Positions 11,836 to 22,967 of a stretch of 64,000 nt of DNA are shown piece by piece. Position numbers and translations under genes: made by a program. Origin of the DNA: Odocoileus virginianus (Eukaryota > Chordata > Mammalia > Artiodactyla > Cervidae); contig NC_069680.1 of NCBI RefSeq assembly GCF_023699985.2, forward strand, positions 79,661,993 through 79,725,992, in the 5' to 3' direction. Below the pieces are notes generated by a model, which was not told the DNA's origin, searched no databases, and was given only the letters and a program-made list of their open reading frames with translations. The stretch's first letter is position 1. Each line of letters opens with the position of its first letter.

Positions 11836-12719
11836 CTCTGTGTCCCATAGTCATTTATTGGAATGTCTGGTATTTTTTCCATGATCACTCCCTATGGGTT
11901 GGATGTGCCATGGATATCTGTCATGATGTTCTGGGTCCTTCCTTTTGAAGATGCAGAGAGTCTTTCAGCTAATGGGTTTCAGATCCAAGGTCTGGTCAGG
12001 TCTGGGAACTGGCAAGGAGTGTGATTTTTTGCTGGGATGCTTTCTTCTGATGGTATAAACTAAGCGGTATTCTTGTTGTTTGCCCATCTCTTTTTCTTCC
12101 AGGGTCCCATGTTCTAGTATCCATCTCCTTAACTCTCTGCAATCTACTTTTGTCAGCAAAGCCTACCTAATCTAATGATATGTCCAGGTCTCCTTGATCA
12201 GACACTTTCAGAACACAGTACCACATGTAATCAGTAAGTTCCTGTTGGGGACCTGGGAGCTGCAAGATGCTGGGAAGACCTTACAGCCTCTTTGGGACAC
12301 AGTCCTTTTCCCATGTGGATCCAAACTGGTCACATCTTTCTATCTGTACCCTAAAACTTCACTAGAGGTGAGCCACATAGGAAGGCTGTGACCCTGGTCA
12401 AGGCAGTTCTCTTGGGGCTCAGATCGACTGCCCACAAATCCCTAGTGACTACAACCAAAATCCTTCCTCAAGAGGGGTTCTGGTGAAGCATCTCCAGCTC
12501 CATCACAATGTTTCATTGGAAGGAGTTTCCAGGACATTTTTCGAAGCAGAAACCCTCTCCTAGTATTTAATCTCCTCCCCATGGGAAAGGACAATATTCA
12601 CTTCAGGGCCTCCTTAGGCTTCACACCTACCTTCTCCTGCTCTTTGAAAAAGCTTGCGTAATAGGGGTAGGGTAGGATAATTAGTTAGTTTTGAAATTCC
12701 ACTAGGAATGGAAAAACAG
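11836..12719. other. Unassigned sequence between two LTRs
   Basis: No exon recognised. It could contain eroded internal sequence of either flanking LTR element, but no retroviral motif is visible. The frame at 11965-12159 (minus) has no family match. Confidence 0.3.
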
Positions 12720-13069
12720 GGAAAAAAGAGAGAGAAAGAGAGAAAGTGAATTTAAGGGAGTTTGGGAGACTGTTGTAAGCTAATGACTCCTCAAGACAAG
12801 AATCTAGTAACCTAGCAACAATCTAGTCTACCCTGAAGGTGCATCCAAGTGTCACACACTCGAGCCACAGGTCCTGATAGCTAAAACACATACAATAGAT
12901 CTGGGATCTGAATCTTGTTACATGAAGTTAGAGAGTTAATGGTCCTTGAAAAGTAGCATTTCTGCACATAGCCAGAACAAGAATACAAGTGAACAGTGAA
13001 AGAAACTAGGTGAAAGAGGACAGTTTACTGAAAGCTGAGATGAATTACTGTATGTTAGTACATGTCATC

Positions 13070-13432
13070 AGCTCAGTTCAGTCGTTCCGTCGTGTATGAC
13101 TCTTGGCGACCCCATGGACTGCAGCACACCAGGCTTCCCTGTCCATCACTAACTCCCAAAGCTTACTCGAATTCATGTCCATTGAGTCGGTGATGCCATC
13201 CAACCATCTCATCCTCTGTCGTCCCCTTCTCTTACCACCGTTAATCTTTCCCAGCATCTGGGTCTCTACAAATGAGTCAGTTCTTCGCATCAGGTGGCCA
13301 AAGTATTGGAGTTTCAGCTTCAGCATCAGTCCTTCCAATGAATATTCAGGACTGATTTCCTTTAGGATTGACTGGTTGGATATCCTTGCAGTCTAAGGGT
13401 CTTCTCCAACACCACAGTTCAAAAGCATCAAT
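13070..13432 (-). mobile_element. BovB LINE 3' fragment, antisense
   Basis: Starts 'agctcagttcagtcg' and runs through 'catgtccattgagtcggtga', 'ggtggccaaagtattggag' to 'cacagttcaaaagcatcaa'. About 363 bases of the BovB 3' end, complemented. Confidence 0.93.
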
Positions 13433-13583
13433 CGCCCTTTTGCTAATATACATATAATTTAAATGACATCTAACAGTTCCAGTTAGACCACATAGAGTTA
13501 AAGGAGGAACTAATGATGTAAGTCTTGATGTCTACCCAAAAATGAGGAAGAAGGTGCCTTCTCCCCTCCCAGTGTTTTTTTGA

Positions 13584-13592
13584 TTATAAAAA
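13584..13592 (+). promoter_or_regulatory. TATA box of the retroviral LTR
   Basis: The sequence ttataaaaa lies about 80 bases before the LTR aataaa, the usual order of a retroviral U3/R. Inferred from position; no evidence of activity. Confidence 0.5.
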
Positions 13593-13790
13593 CCTAGCCC
13601 TCTTTGTTCTCGGGGCTGCACTCCCTTGCCTGCCTGTCTGTATCTCTCACAAGCATCCTGTGCTAATAAACTCATTCTTCACCTGCCACTTTGCCTCATG
13701 CTGAATTCTTTCTGCATTGAGACAAAGGAACCTGAGCTTCAGTTAAGACCTGATACCAAGTAAGTGGTTTTAATTAAAAGACAGTGGGTT

Positions 13791-13950
13791 TTGGATTTCC
13801 CCAATGATCCAGTGGCTAAGACTCCGTGCTCCCAATGCAGGGGGCCCAGGTTCGATCCCTAGTCAGAAAACTAGATGCCAGATGCAGCAACGAAGGTCAA
13901 AGATCCTGCATGCCACAACAAAATCTGGCACAGCCAAAAAAAAAAAAAAT
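13791..13950 (+). mobile_element. CHR-type SINE
   Basis: Starts 'ttggatttccccaatgatcc', has 'cccaatgcagggggcccagg' and ends in cacagcc plus A14. Perfect 10-base TSD acagtgggtt at 13781-13790 and 13951-13960. Confidence 0.93.
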
Positions 13951-14180
13951 ACAGTGGGTTCAAGACCCCTCTTAAGTCAGAAATTGTGGGCTCAAGTCCC
14001 AATCTCAGGTGCACCTGGATTTGAGTTCTTTCCGAGGAGGAGTGCAGCTTCATGAGGATGCAAAGCCACCCCTCTGTGACCATAGCACTTCTTCTCTCCT
14101 TCAAAACACTAGCTGTTCAACTCCCAGGACAGAAGCAAAAACAAAATCCTTAAGTCATGATCCGATATAGGGGAAGCAAT

Positions 14181-14794
14181 GTGGGAGGCTGAATGCAAGG
14201 AAAGGAAGAAAAGAAAAGCCCAGTCTTCATCTCATGGGAACCAGCAAGCCTTCCACACCAGCCACAAAGAAACTGCTTGATAAATATTATTTGATGATGA
14301 TGCAGCAGTTTCCAACAGCATATATTCCCTTGTCACTTTTTCCTTGCTGCTCATAATCACTGACAATGATCATGTACACACACACACACACACGCACATG
14401 AGTATTTTTAGCTTCCTATTGCAAAGCATTTGGTAAGCTGAAAATTCCTGCACCAGCCACCTGCAAGGACCATCTTGCAGCTCACAGAAATGCAGCCTGC
14501 TTGGAAATAGCAGCTGTTCAGCAGTCCAGGGCGATGCCACAGAGGAGCGCAGGCAGGACCTTAAAGACAAATGACCTATCAGGTGAGTCAGCAGGTGCAA
14601 TTCTAAGTAGCTGAAATATATACAAGGAGTAGACGATAGAAGCTGAGCAGTGGGAAAGGGCTTTAGACTCTTACCTCTACCCAAGAGTTCTGGATTCTCT
14701 CCTGACCCAAAATGCCTAAAACCTGGAACAGACAGATCTAGAAACAATCTCACAGATCTAGAAAACAATCAAAAAGATATTTTAATCCCAAATT
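14181..14794. other. Unassigned unique sequence with (CA)n
   Basis: A (CA)n microsatellite lies at 14375-14395. The rest shows no repeat or exon. A 15-base near-repeat 'acagatctagaaa' occurs at 14732 and 14752. Confidence 0.4.
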
Positions 14795-14799
14795 CCTAA

Positions 14800-14935
14800 A
14801 ATATACATACTACTACATATAAAACAGATAACCAACAAGGACCTACCATATAGCACAGGGAACTATACTCAATATCTTGTAATAAAACATAATAAAAAAT
14901 AATCTAAAAGAGAATATTATATATATGTATATATG
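14800..14935 (+). mobile_element. L1 3' end fragment (ruminant type)
   Basis: 'aaaacagataaccaacaagg', 'accatatagcacagggaact', 'caatatcttgtaataaa' match the artiodactyl L1 3' UTR. Confidence 0.8.
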
Positions 14936-14944
14936 TGTATTCTA

Positions 14945-14985
14945 TCCATGATGGAAAAATCCAAATGAACATTTTGGCCAACTCA
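14945..14985. mobile_element. Possible mariner terminal fragment
   Basis: 'ggaaaaatccaaatgaac' followed by 'attttggccaactcaata' resembles the end of ruminant mariner elements. Only ~40 bases remain, so the call is weak. Confidence 0.35.
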
Positions 14986-15017
14986 ATACATCTGTATGAA
15001 TATACATATATATATAT

Positions 15018-15313
15018 AGTCATGTCTGACTCTTTGAGACTCCATGGACTATATAGTCCATGGAATTCTCCAGGCCAGAATCCTGGAGTGGGTAGACTTT
15101 CCCTTCTCCAGAGGATCTTCCCAACCCCGGGATCAAACCTAGGTCTCCCGCATTGCAGGTGGATTCTTTACCAGCTGAGCCACCAGGAAAGCCCAAGAAT
15201 ACTGGAGTGGGTATCCTATCCCTTCTCCAGCAGATCTTCCTGACCCAGGAATTGCACCAGGATCTCCTGCACTGCAGGTGGATTCTTTACCAAATGAGCT
15301 ATCAGGGAAGCCT
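15018..15313 (-). mobile_element. Bov-A2 dimeric SINE, antisense
   Basis: Two complemented BovA units (15018-15195 and 15196-15313) inserted in a (TA)n tract. Both end in the 'gccaccaggaaagccc/atcagggaagcct' block. Confidence 0.9.
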
Positions 15314-15362
15314 ACATATATATGTATATATATGTATACACACACACACACACACACACACA
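15314..15362. repeat. (TA)n/(CA)n microsatellite
   Basis: TA-rich run followed by about 12 CA units directly at the 5' edge of the antisense SINE. Confidence 0.9.
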
Positions 15363-15379
15363 AATATGTATCTCCACTC

Positions 15380-15460
15380 TTTTTTAGATTCTTTTCCCAT
15401 ATAGGCCACTACAGAGTTTTGAGTAGAGTTTCCTGTGCTATCCAGTAGGAAGAATAACAT
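15380..15460 (-). mobile_element. L1 3' UTR fragment, antisense
   Basis: 'ttttgagtagagtttcctgt' and 'gctatccagtaggaaga' are the complement of the 'cctactgtatagcacagg' block of ruminant L1. Confidence 0.6.
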
Positions 15461-15544
15461 TATACATATCATTTTTCTCTTCTGCATTTTTCACTGTATT
15501 TTGAATCATCACCTTTTTTTCTTGTTGCTTCAGCTCCCCTTCAC

Positions 15545-15655
15545 CACACATACTAGAGGATAAACTGAGTGGAAGCAGGTATTCAGTCTGTTTTACTCTC
15601 TAAAATAGTGCTTGGTATATTGTAAGCATTCAATAAATATTTTTGAATGAATCAT
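15545..15655 (+). mobile_element. L2 LINE 3' end
   Basis: Ends 'gcattcaataaatatttttg' plus 'aatgaatca', the diagnostic L2 3' terminus. Confidence 0.75.
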
Positions 15656-16126
15656 CATCTTTAATGATTATACCTTTTAACAGATGCTTAGATCCCATTG
15701 AGTAGATAATGGGGCTATTTCCTGCTGCTGAACATTTAGGGTGCTTCCCAACTCTTCACTCCCACATGAGTAATAAAACAGCAGCTATCACCAGACCTAT
15801 AGCTTTTTTCTTTCACTTGAGTTATTTCCTTTCTATGAGGTTTCATGAGTGGGGTCCACGGTTGAAGTGACTTTAATAACATTTTTATGCTTCTTGACAT
15901 GAAAAAGAATTTTCCAGTGTAGGCTGTCACTAGCAATGCCTGGGTGCATTATCAGATAGTTTTCCAGCTGATTCCTAGGGGTGAAGATCAGGTCTGAGGA
16001 CCAGATGGGAAGCAATGACAAGACATTTGTAGGTTGTACATCCTGGAAGCTCTCACTGCCTTCAGTCCTCTGTTTTAAAGTCATTAAATGCTTTCCTTGT
16101 TTGTGTGTTCCCAAGTACTTCCTTAA
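15656..16126. other. Unassigned unique sequence
   Basis: No exon or confident repeat. The ~100-codon minus frame at 15833-16132 has no recognisable domain. Confidence 0.4.
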
Positions 16127-16134
16127 AGCCATCA

Positions 16135-16760
16135 GTCAGTCAGTTCAGTCGCTCAGTTGTGTACGACTCTTTGTGACCCCATGATTTGAATAACGCCAGG
16201 CCTCCCTGTCTATCACCAACTCCCGGAGTTTACTCAAACTCATATCCATTGAGTCAGTGATCCCATCCAACCATCTCAACCTCTGTCGTCCCCTTCTCCT
16301 CCCCCCTTCAATCTTTCCCAGCATCAGGGTCTTTTCAAATGAGTCAGTTCTTCGCATCAGGTGGCCAAAGTATTGGAGTTTCAGCTTCAGCATCAGTCCT
16401 TCCAATGAATATTCAGGACTGATTTCCTTCAGGATTGACTGGTTGGATCTCCTTGCTGTCCAAGGGACTCTCAAGAATCTTCAACACCACAGTTCATCAA
16501 TTCTTTGGCTCTCAGCTTTCTTTATAGTCCAACTCTCATATCGATACATGTCTACTGGAAAAACCATGGCTTTGACTAGACAGACCTTTGTTGGCAAAGT
16601 AATGTCTCTGCTTTTTAATAAGCTGTCTAGGTTGGTCATAGCTTTTCTTCCAAGGAGCAAGCACCTTTTAATTTCATGGCTGCAGTCACCATCTGCAGTG
16701 ATTTTGGAGCCCCAAAAAAATAAAGTCTGTCAGTGTTTCCCCGTCTATTTGCCATGATAG
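16135..16760 (-). mobile_element. BovB LINE 3' part, antisense
   Basis: About 626 bases: the BovB 3' end plus upstream sequence to 'gattttggagccccaaaaaa'. TSD agccatca at 16127-16134 and 16761-16768. The long plus-strand frame at 16257-16757 is only its antisense shadow. Confidence 0.94.
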
Positions 16761-16769
16761 AGCCATCAC

Positions 16770-18775
16770 CTCTATCTTATTGGGTTTAAATCATTAAGTG
16801 TAAGCCAGGAGCTGAACGCTGCTGAGCAGCTGAATCTGACAGAGAGTTGGACTGCCCAGACGCCTTTTGAAGCTCTCGCATTTCATGTGGGCTGGACACA
16901 GGCTTCACACAAGTGCAACCTCCATCTGCTCCTCTGTTATGGGCTATCACCCTCTGTGTGGGCATCGCTTACTCTGCACAGGATGTGTCTATGTAAAAAT
17001 TTTGCCTTGCCACCTACTCCTTCACCAAAACTGCACCTGTTCTCAGTCAAACTCTACATCTGCTGGGAGCACATGGGCCACTGGCCTGTAGAGGAAATTC
17101 ATACAGAACTTACAGTCCAGTTCCTTCTACTCTTCAGTTACTCTGAAATGGGCTGGAAAGATATTGGACGTTCGTGTGAGAAACACCTGTTTGATTTCCA
17201 GCTCTGAGAAGCTGTAAGAGCACAAGTGAATCACTCCCCACTCAGCATCCTCAGTCTCCCTTTCTGTCACATCCCTTTCAGAGATACACCTGCATCTCGC
17301 CTGGTTGGGCCAGAATTGCGTGAAACCAGGTATGTGAATGCTTGGCAAACTGTGAAGTGCTATGAGACACAGCATTGTTACCACTATGATGCCAACTGGG
17401 AAGTACACAGGAGCCCTCGGGCAGCAGAGGGTGCTGTCTGCCCTCCCAGCACCCATGCCCAGATCCATCCTTGCTCACTGAATCCCAGTTGTGTTCAGGC
17501 AGCAGGTGGCTTTCTGTCTGGTACCCAGGAATGATCATGACTGATTTAAAGGAGTCATGGAAATCCTGTCGCTTCTTTGCTGGTTTGAGACAAGCAGGTG
17601 AGCCGATTCACACTTATGACACCAGAAGTGAAGCACTGCAGGGAATGGTGGCCAGTCTCTCGATGGGATATTCTTCACTGACATAAGAAGGGAGCCTTAG
17701 GAGGAAACACACTTCTCCTTCTGGCTCAGGTGTTGCCAAGTGATGCCCTGGTGCTGGGCACTGCAGCTACCTTCTGGCACCAGAAAGGAAGAGCCAAAAG
17801 CAACACAGAGGTGCTGATTCAGGGTCCTGGTTTGGTTGAATCAGTGCATTAACCATCTCTGGGACTGCCATTATCCAGATTCCTTGTTATGTTCAATTTG
17901 CTGGAAAAAACAGATCGGATATTCTCTTACCTAAAGGCATAAGGTGAGAAACATGATCAGGCTGAGGGAGTCTTGGCTAGCAAGCTTACTTCCTTGCCTT
18001 CTTGCTTTTACCTACTTTGCTTGACTGTGGGTTACTCTGAAAATTATGATGATTAATAATTAATAAAGCTCTGAGGCAAAACCAAAATCATATGTGAACT
18101 CAGAAGTAAGTGGCTACAGGGAAATAAAATGGTGATATGAGGAATGAGTGAACTGTGGACACAGGACAAGCAATGGTCTGGGAGGTCTGCCACCGTGGGC
18201 ATGGAGGAGTGAGGACAGAGAACAGAGCCGGGCAAGGAGTGAGTTAAGGGGAGCGTGGGGCCAGACAGCAAACTCTGAGGAGGAGAAAGGCCTCCACCTG
18301 GAACGCTACTGCGCACCCCTCTATCTGCGTGCTGGATGCTACCCCCAAATGCAACTCTTATTTTCTTGATGAGGCTGGATATTTTGTCTCCATTCTCATA
18401 AAAACATTCAGCGTAACCTTCTGCTTTGTACGATGCTGCACCTTAAGTTCATGGAACTGTGCTAAGTATACTCCTTGGCTCATGACATGTAATCACCCTT
18501 GGTCCTTACTTAGTCCTTCCTACTTGCGTTACTTAGTTACATTACATAACAAACACTGCCAAGCCAATCTCACCCAAGTGTTAAAAATGAAAAAAAAAAA
18601 ATGTACCAGTGATACACACCTATCTGTGTGCTTACCTGTTATCATCTCACTTTCCAGCTTGCCTCCTACAGGCAGTTAATGCCTTGAATTTGTATTTACC
18701 ATTCCTACCTTTCATACTTCTCTTTTGCTTTATCCTATGCATGTATATATATATAACTATGTAATCAATATGTTT
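16770..18775. other. Unique sequence, no gene seen
   Basis: About 2 kb with several 70-110 codon frames on both strands, none with a family signature or convincing splice context. It contains one MIR-like piece (17225-17400). Confidence 0.4.
17225..17400 (+). mobile_element. MIR-type SINE relic
   Basis: 'cctcagtctccctttctgtc' and 'aatgcttggcaaactgtgaa' followed by 'gtgctatgaga' match conserved MIR blocks in order. Confidence 0.5.
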
Positions 18776-18779
18776 TTTA

Positions 18780-18920
18780 ATTTTCCTGGTTATTTAACAT
18801 CACATAGCTGAGAGTCACCCAAGTTGTGCCATGTGGCTAGAGTTCAGCTGTTTCTCTGTGGCATGACATTCCACTGTGTGGATATGCCACAATTTATCTA
18901 TTCTCTTATCAAAAGTCACT
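18780..18920 (-). mobile_element. Old L1 fragment, antisense
   Basis: 'gacattccactgtgtggata' and 'tgccacaatttatctattct' follow the antisense L1M consensus. Confidence 0.55.
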
Positions 18921-19560
18921 GTGTTTTTTTTTAACATCTAGAACAGAAATTCTATGAACAAACTCCATCTTTTCAAACACAATTGAGAAAAATACCCTCA
19001 AAATACAGAAGAGGCAGATCTCAGTCACATATATAATGGGTAAACAAATAACTAGGAGCTCTTTGGGTAGTTAGACAAAGAATTTAATACATGAATAGGA
19101 TTACTCGAGACTTAAAAAAACTCTCTGTTTAAATAATTTGGGGTATATACAGTCAGTTGAAGTACATGAACAACTATGAGAATAAATCTAAGGTTTCATT
19201 TTAAAAAGAGATAAAATGGAAATGTCGTTTATTTATCATTAGTTAGGCCAGTGATCCATGACTGCATTTTGCTGAAAACTAATTTATCTCGGAAAAGTAG
19301 GGCGTGGCTGTCACAGACGAAATGAGGAAGAAAATTGAAGCAGTTCTTGTTATATTTGGGTCAAAATATAGTTTGATCTCAATTTTCTAGGTCATCTAGG
19401 TAAAACTTGTCCCTGGGATGGAAAGGCTAAGTAATTACTTTATTTCACACTGCTTTTCATGATAGAAAATAAGTACATACTGGTTTTCCTCTAAAGGAAA
19501 CATAAAGCACAACTTTGATCCATTTGAGCATTAATAGTGCATATATTATATATTAATTAT
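18921..19560. other. Unassigned, AT-rich
   Basis: No exon. 18955-19150 looks like an eroded LTR or repeat ('aaagaatttaatacatgaat'), but the family cannot be named. Confidence 0.3.
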
Positions 19561-19733
19561 TCATTCATTTGTTTAATCAACAAGATGTACTGAGCACTGT
19601 TTTAGGTGCCGAAGAAAGATATGTTCTGAAGAGAAATAGAACAAAGAAGGGAGAGAAGGTGGAAGGTCTGGGATAGCGTCTCTTAGAAGTGACGTTGGAG
19701 GACATGTGAAAAGGATAAAAGAGGTGGGTATTT

Positions 19734-20318
19734 TTTTTTTAACGTTTAAATTTATTAGTTTTTTTATAGGGGCTTTCCTGGTAGCTCAGTGGTAAAGAAA
19801 CCACCTGCCAATGCAGGAGATGCAGGTTCAACGATCCTTGGATTGGAAAGATCCCCTGAAGAAAGAAATGGCAGCCCACTCCAGTATTCTTGCCTGGAAA
19901 ATCCCATGGACAGAGAAGCCTGTCAGGCTACAGTCCATGGGGTCACAAAAAAGTTGGACATGACTCAGCAACTAAACAACAACAAATAGTTGCTTTACAA
20001 TGTTGTGCAACAAAGTGAATTAGCTATAAGTGTACATATATCCAATCCCTCTTGTCCCTCCCTCCCGCCTACCCCATCCCACCCTTCTACGTCATCACAG
20101 AGCACCAAGTGATGTGCGGACAGCAGCTTCCCACTAGCTATGTGTTTACACATGGCGGTGCACATACTTCAATCCCAATCTCCCAGTTTATACCCCTGTG
20201 CCCACACATCCATTCTCTGCATCTGCATCTCTTCCTTCCCTACAAATAGATTTACTGTTCCATTGTTATAGATTCCACATATATGCCTTCATATGTGATA
20301 TTTATTTTTCTCTTTCTG
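19734..20318 (-). mobile_element. L1 3' end, antisense, inside L2
   Basis: Poly-T start, 'agttgctttacaatgttgtg' and 'cagcagcttcccactagcta', complement of a ruminant L1 3' UTR. Perfect 14-base TSD agaggtgggtattt at 19720-19733 and 20319-20332. It is itself split by a Bov-tA. Confidence 0.93.
19770..19986 (+). mobile_element. Bov-tA SINE inside L1
   Basis: 'ggggctttcctggtagctca' through 'cagtccatggggtcacaaaa', with an (AAC)n tail. Third layer of a nest: SINE in L1 in L2. Confidence 0.92.
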
Positions 20319-20760
20319 AGAGGTGGGTATTTAGAGGAAAATATTTTGAGGTAGAAAAAGACGAGCACAAAGATAGGAGCATCCCAGGGGCTCTGAAGCA
20401 AACAAGGAGGGCAGAAGAGGAGGTCGTAGGAGAATGTGAGGAGGAGATGGCGTCAGAGTGAACACCAGGGTCTTGCAGGACTCAGTGAGGACCCCGGAGG
20501 TTTCTGAGCAAGAGAAAGAAGTGATCTACTTTCCATCTTCAGAGGCCCACGTGGCCTGCCTTTACACCTGTGGTCAGTGGAATGAAGGGGTGAAAGCAGA
20601 AGCAGGCAGAGTGAGTAGGAGGCTGCTGTAGAGTCCAGAGAAGTGATGCCTAAATTACTACAGGGGATAAGAGATGGGACTGGGGATATTTTTTTAATGT
20701 AGAGACCGCAGGATTTGCAGATGGCTTAGTGAGGCGTGGGAGACGGAGATTCAGTTACAA

Positions 20761-21463
20761 CCGACAGGGTCACCCATGGGGGTCTCTGCAACTTGAACTG
20801 TCAACACCTAATCCCAGAAAGTGGGTTTTCCCAAAAAACCTCCACCTTTATAGGTTCCTGAGTGAGGTCAGAGCATCTGAGTCAGAACGGGAAGCACCCC
20901 AGAGGAGACAGCCACTTACTCACTTTCTGTGTTTCTTACTGTCCCTGTCCATGTTAGAAGCACTTAGAAGTGTACGTGTTTATTTAAGAAAATTTGGAAA
21001 ACAGAGAAAGAAGAAGAAGAAAAACAACCATCCTTCCACCACTGAGCAATTGTAAAGTCATGTTGAGATTCAATGTAAGTTCCTCCAGGCTTTGCTAATA
21101 GGCACTCACAGTTACAATGATTCTCACATTAAAAAAGTGAGAGCAGGATCACACTCCTTTGTGATTTTTTTTCTTTTTAGCAATCTGACATCATCTCTAT
21201 TTTGTCACTGATCCATTGCAGTTTTGCTTAAACTTGTATCCTACCCAAAATTATCCTTATAATTTTTGAAACAAATATGAACTGGGAGATGATTTCACTC
21301 TCATTGATCTCTTAAAAATATGAAACAGATCTAACAGATTGACATTATTCTCCACTTTAGTCTTAAAAGGGAGGGCATTCAATCATCAGATGGGAGAATG
21401 GGGCCAGGGCTCTCTAAAGGGCCTCAAACTCTTCCACTGTGTGACTTTCAGACACAAGAATCT

Positions 21464-21468
<5 letters not shown>
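20761..21468. other. Unassigned sequence
   Basis: No exon recognised. 20975-21040 ('aatttggaaaacagagaaag', 'ccttccaccactgagcaa') looks like an eroded mammalian repeat of unknown family. Confidence 0.35.
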
Positions 21469-21505
<37 letters not shown>

Positions 21506-21519
21506 AGAGAGAGAGAGAG
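21469..21519. repeat. (TA)n then (GA)n microsatellite
   Basis: About 17 TA units followed by a GA run, directly 5' of a CHR SINE. Confidence 0.93.
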
Positions 21520-21830
21520 GACTTCCCTGTTGGTTCTCAGTGGACAAGAATCCATCTGCCAATGCAGGAGACACAGGTTTGATCCCTGGTCCAGGAAGAT
21601 TCCACGTGCTGTGGAGCAACTAACCTTATGCACCCCAACCACTGGGTCTGTGAGCCGCAGCTACTGAAGCCTGCTCACCCTAGAGCCACGTGCCACAGCT
21701 CCTGAAGCCTGCATGCCCCGGGCCTGTGCTCTGCAACAAGAGACGCTGCCACAACGAGAAGGCCACGCACCACAACTGGAGAAAGCCTTGCACAGCGACG
21801 CAGCCAAAAACTAAAATAGGTAAAAAACAA
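21520..21830 (+). mobile_element. Long CHR-type SINE
   Basis: 'gacttccctgttggttctca', then repeated 'cac/aacta..gaagcctg' blocks, ending 'gacgcagccaaaaactaaaa'. At about 310 bases it is the long cetartiodactyl CHR form. Confidence 0.85.
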
Positions 21831-21839
21831 ACATAATGA

Positions 21840-22275
21840 AATTGTGCCATTTGCAGAGATGTGGATGGACCTAGAGACTGTCAGAAAGAGTGAAGTCAGA
21901 AAGAGAAAAAAAAGTATGGCATATTAATCATATACTAATACATGGAATCTAGAAAACTGGATGGATGAACTTATCTGCAAAGCAGAAATAGAGACAGACG
22001 TAGAGAACAAACGTGTGGACACCAAGGGGGTAAGAGGTGGTGACGGGAGGAAATGGAAGGTGAGGACTGACATACATACACCGCTGACACTGTGTGTAAA
22101 ACAGATAAGAAAGGAGAATCTAGGTACACACAGGGCACTCTACATGCTCTGTGGGGACCTCAAGGGAAGGAAATCTGGAAAAGAGGGGGTGTATGTGTGC
22201 ACACAGCTGATTCACTGGGCTATACAGTAGAAACTAACACAGCATTGTAAAGCAACTTTACTTCAGTTTATAAAA
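21840..22275 (+). mobile_element. L1 3' end (ruminant type)
   Basis: 'ccatttgcagagatgtggat', 'ggacctagagactgtcagaa', 'aacacagcattgtaaagcaa' are the artiodactyl L1 ORF2 end and 3' UTR. The frame at 21961-22230 is noncoding UTR. Confidence 0.85.
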
Positions 22276-22320
22276 ACGAAAACACCCAAATTTGGTCTCT
22301 CCGATTTCTGTCTAAATCAT

Positions 22321-22630
22321 CAGTTCAGTTCAGTCCAGTCGCTCAGTCATGTCTGACTCTGCGACCCCATGACTCGCAGCACACCAGGCCTCCCTGTCCA
22401 TCATCAACTCCCGGAGTCCACCCAAACTCATGTCCATCAAGTTGGTGATGCCATCCAACCATCTCATCCTCTGTCGTCCCCTTCTCCTCCTGCCCCCAAT
22501 CCCTCCCAGCATCAGGGTCTTTTCCAATAAGTCAGCTCTTCACATGACGTAGTCAAAGTATTGGAGTTTCAGCTTCAGCATCAGTCCTTCCAATGAACAC
22601 CCAGGACTGATCTCCTTTAGGATGGACTGG
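22321..22630 (-). mobile_element. BovB LINE 3' fragment, antisense
   Basis: Starts 'cagttcagttcagtccagtc', ends 'ctcctttaggatggactgg'. About 310 bases of the complemented BovB 3' end. Confidence 0.93.
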
Positions 22631-22815
22631 TATCATAAACCCACATAAAAAGCATTTATCTTTAAAATGAGAAATTAAGAATGGATTAAAAAAACCACCA
22701 TATCCTGAGAAGCTTTAAAGTCTAACAGTCTAAACTTTCTAGGCTCACAGCACTTGGGCCTGAGGCCACTTGGGTTCCTCATTTTCTCTCTTTACTCTGT
22801 AATAGAAGCCTTTTC
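22631..22815. other. Unassigned short unique stretch
   Basis: Between BovB and the 5S pseudogene; nothing recognised. Confidence 0.4.
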
Positions 22816-22910
22816 TCCCACCCGAGTACTAAGTACTAACCAGGCCCAACTGTGCTCAGCTTCTGAGGTCAGATGAGAGTGGGCACATTCAGGATGGTAT
22901 GGCCATAGAC
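22816..22910 (-). pseudogene. 5S rRNA retropseudogene
   Basis: Read on the minus strand it follows 5S rRNA from its first base (gtctatggccataccatcct) through 'gaagctgagc', 'gggcctggttagtactt' and a gggtgggaga block. That is about 92 of ~121 positions; the last ~28 are missing. A 7-base tandem duplication (agtacta) disrupts the C-box part of the internal promoter. Imperfect 13-base flanks, tagaagccttttc at 22803-22815 and tagaaggctttcc at 22911-22923 (11/13 identical), suggest L1-mediated insertion without an A-tail. Confidence 0.88.
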
Positions 22911-22967
22911 TAGAAGGCTTTCCTAACAACCAGAGCTAGTGAGAGCCCAGGGCTCAGCTCTGTCATA

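Larger units (their letters stand above)
12720..14180 (+). mobile_element. Ruminant endogenous retrovirus LTR and leader, split twice
   Basis: Contains a TATA box (tataaaaa near 13586), a polyadenylation signal aataaa at 13665-13670 and a U5-like stretch 'gctgaattctttctgcattg', then leader-like sequence 'gtgggctcaagtcccaatct'. A purine tract at 12718-12745 could mark the upstream edge, so the start is approximate. BovB (13070-13432) and a CHR SINE (13791-13950) interrupt it. No retroviral gene is visible. Confidence 0.6.
19565..20760 (-). mobile_element. L2 LINE, antisense, split by L1
   Basis: Left part begins 'ttcattcatttgtttaatca' and 'gagcactgttttaggtgccg', the complement of the L2 3' end. 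The G/A-rich antisense L2 body resumes at 20333 and runs to about 20760. The gap is the L1 at 19734-20318. Confidence 0.65.

Noticed and set aside
16257..16757. 166-codon plus-strand frame
   Set aside because: Entirely the antisense of BovB; similar shadows recur in each antisense BovB copy (for example 13103, 53144, 63578).
17415..17440. Third CTCF-like word (cagcagagggtgctg)
   Set aside because: It lacks the GGGCG core base and is a weak match; not strong enough to list.
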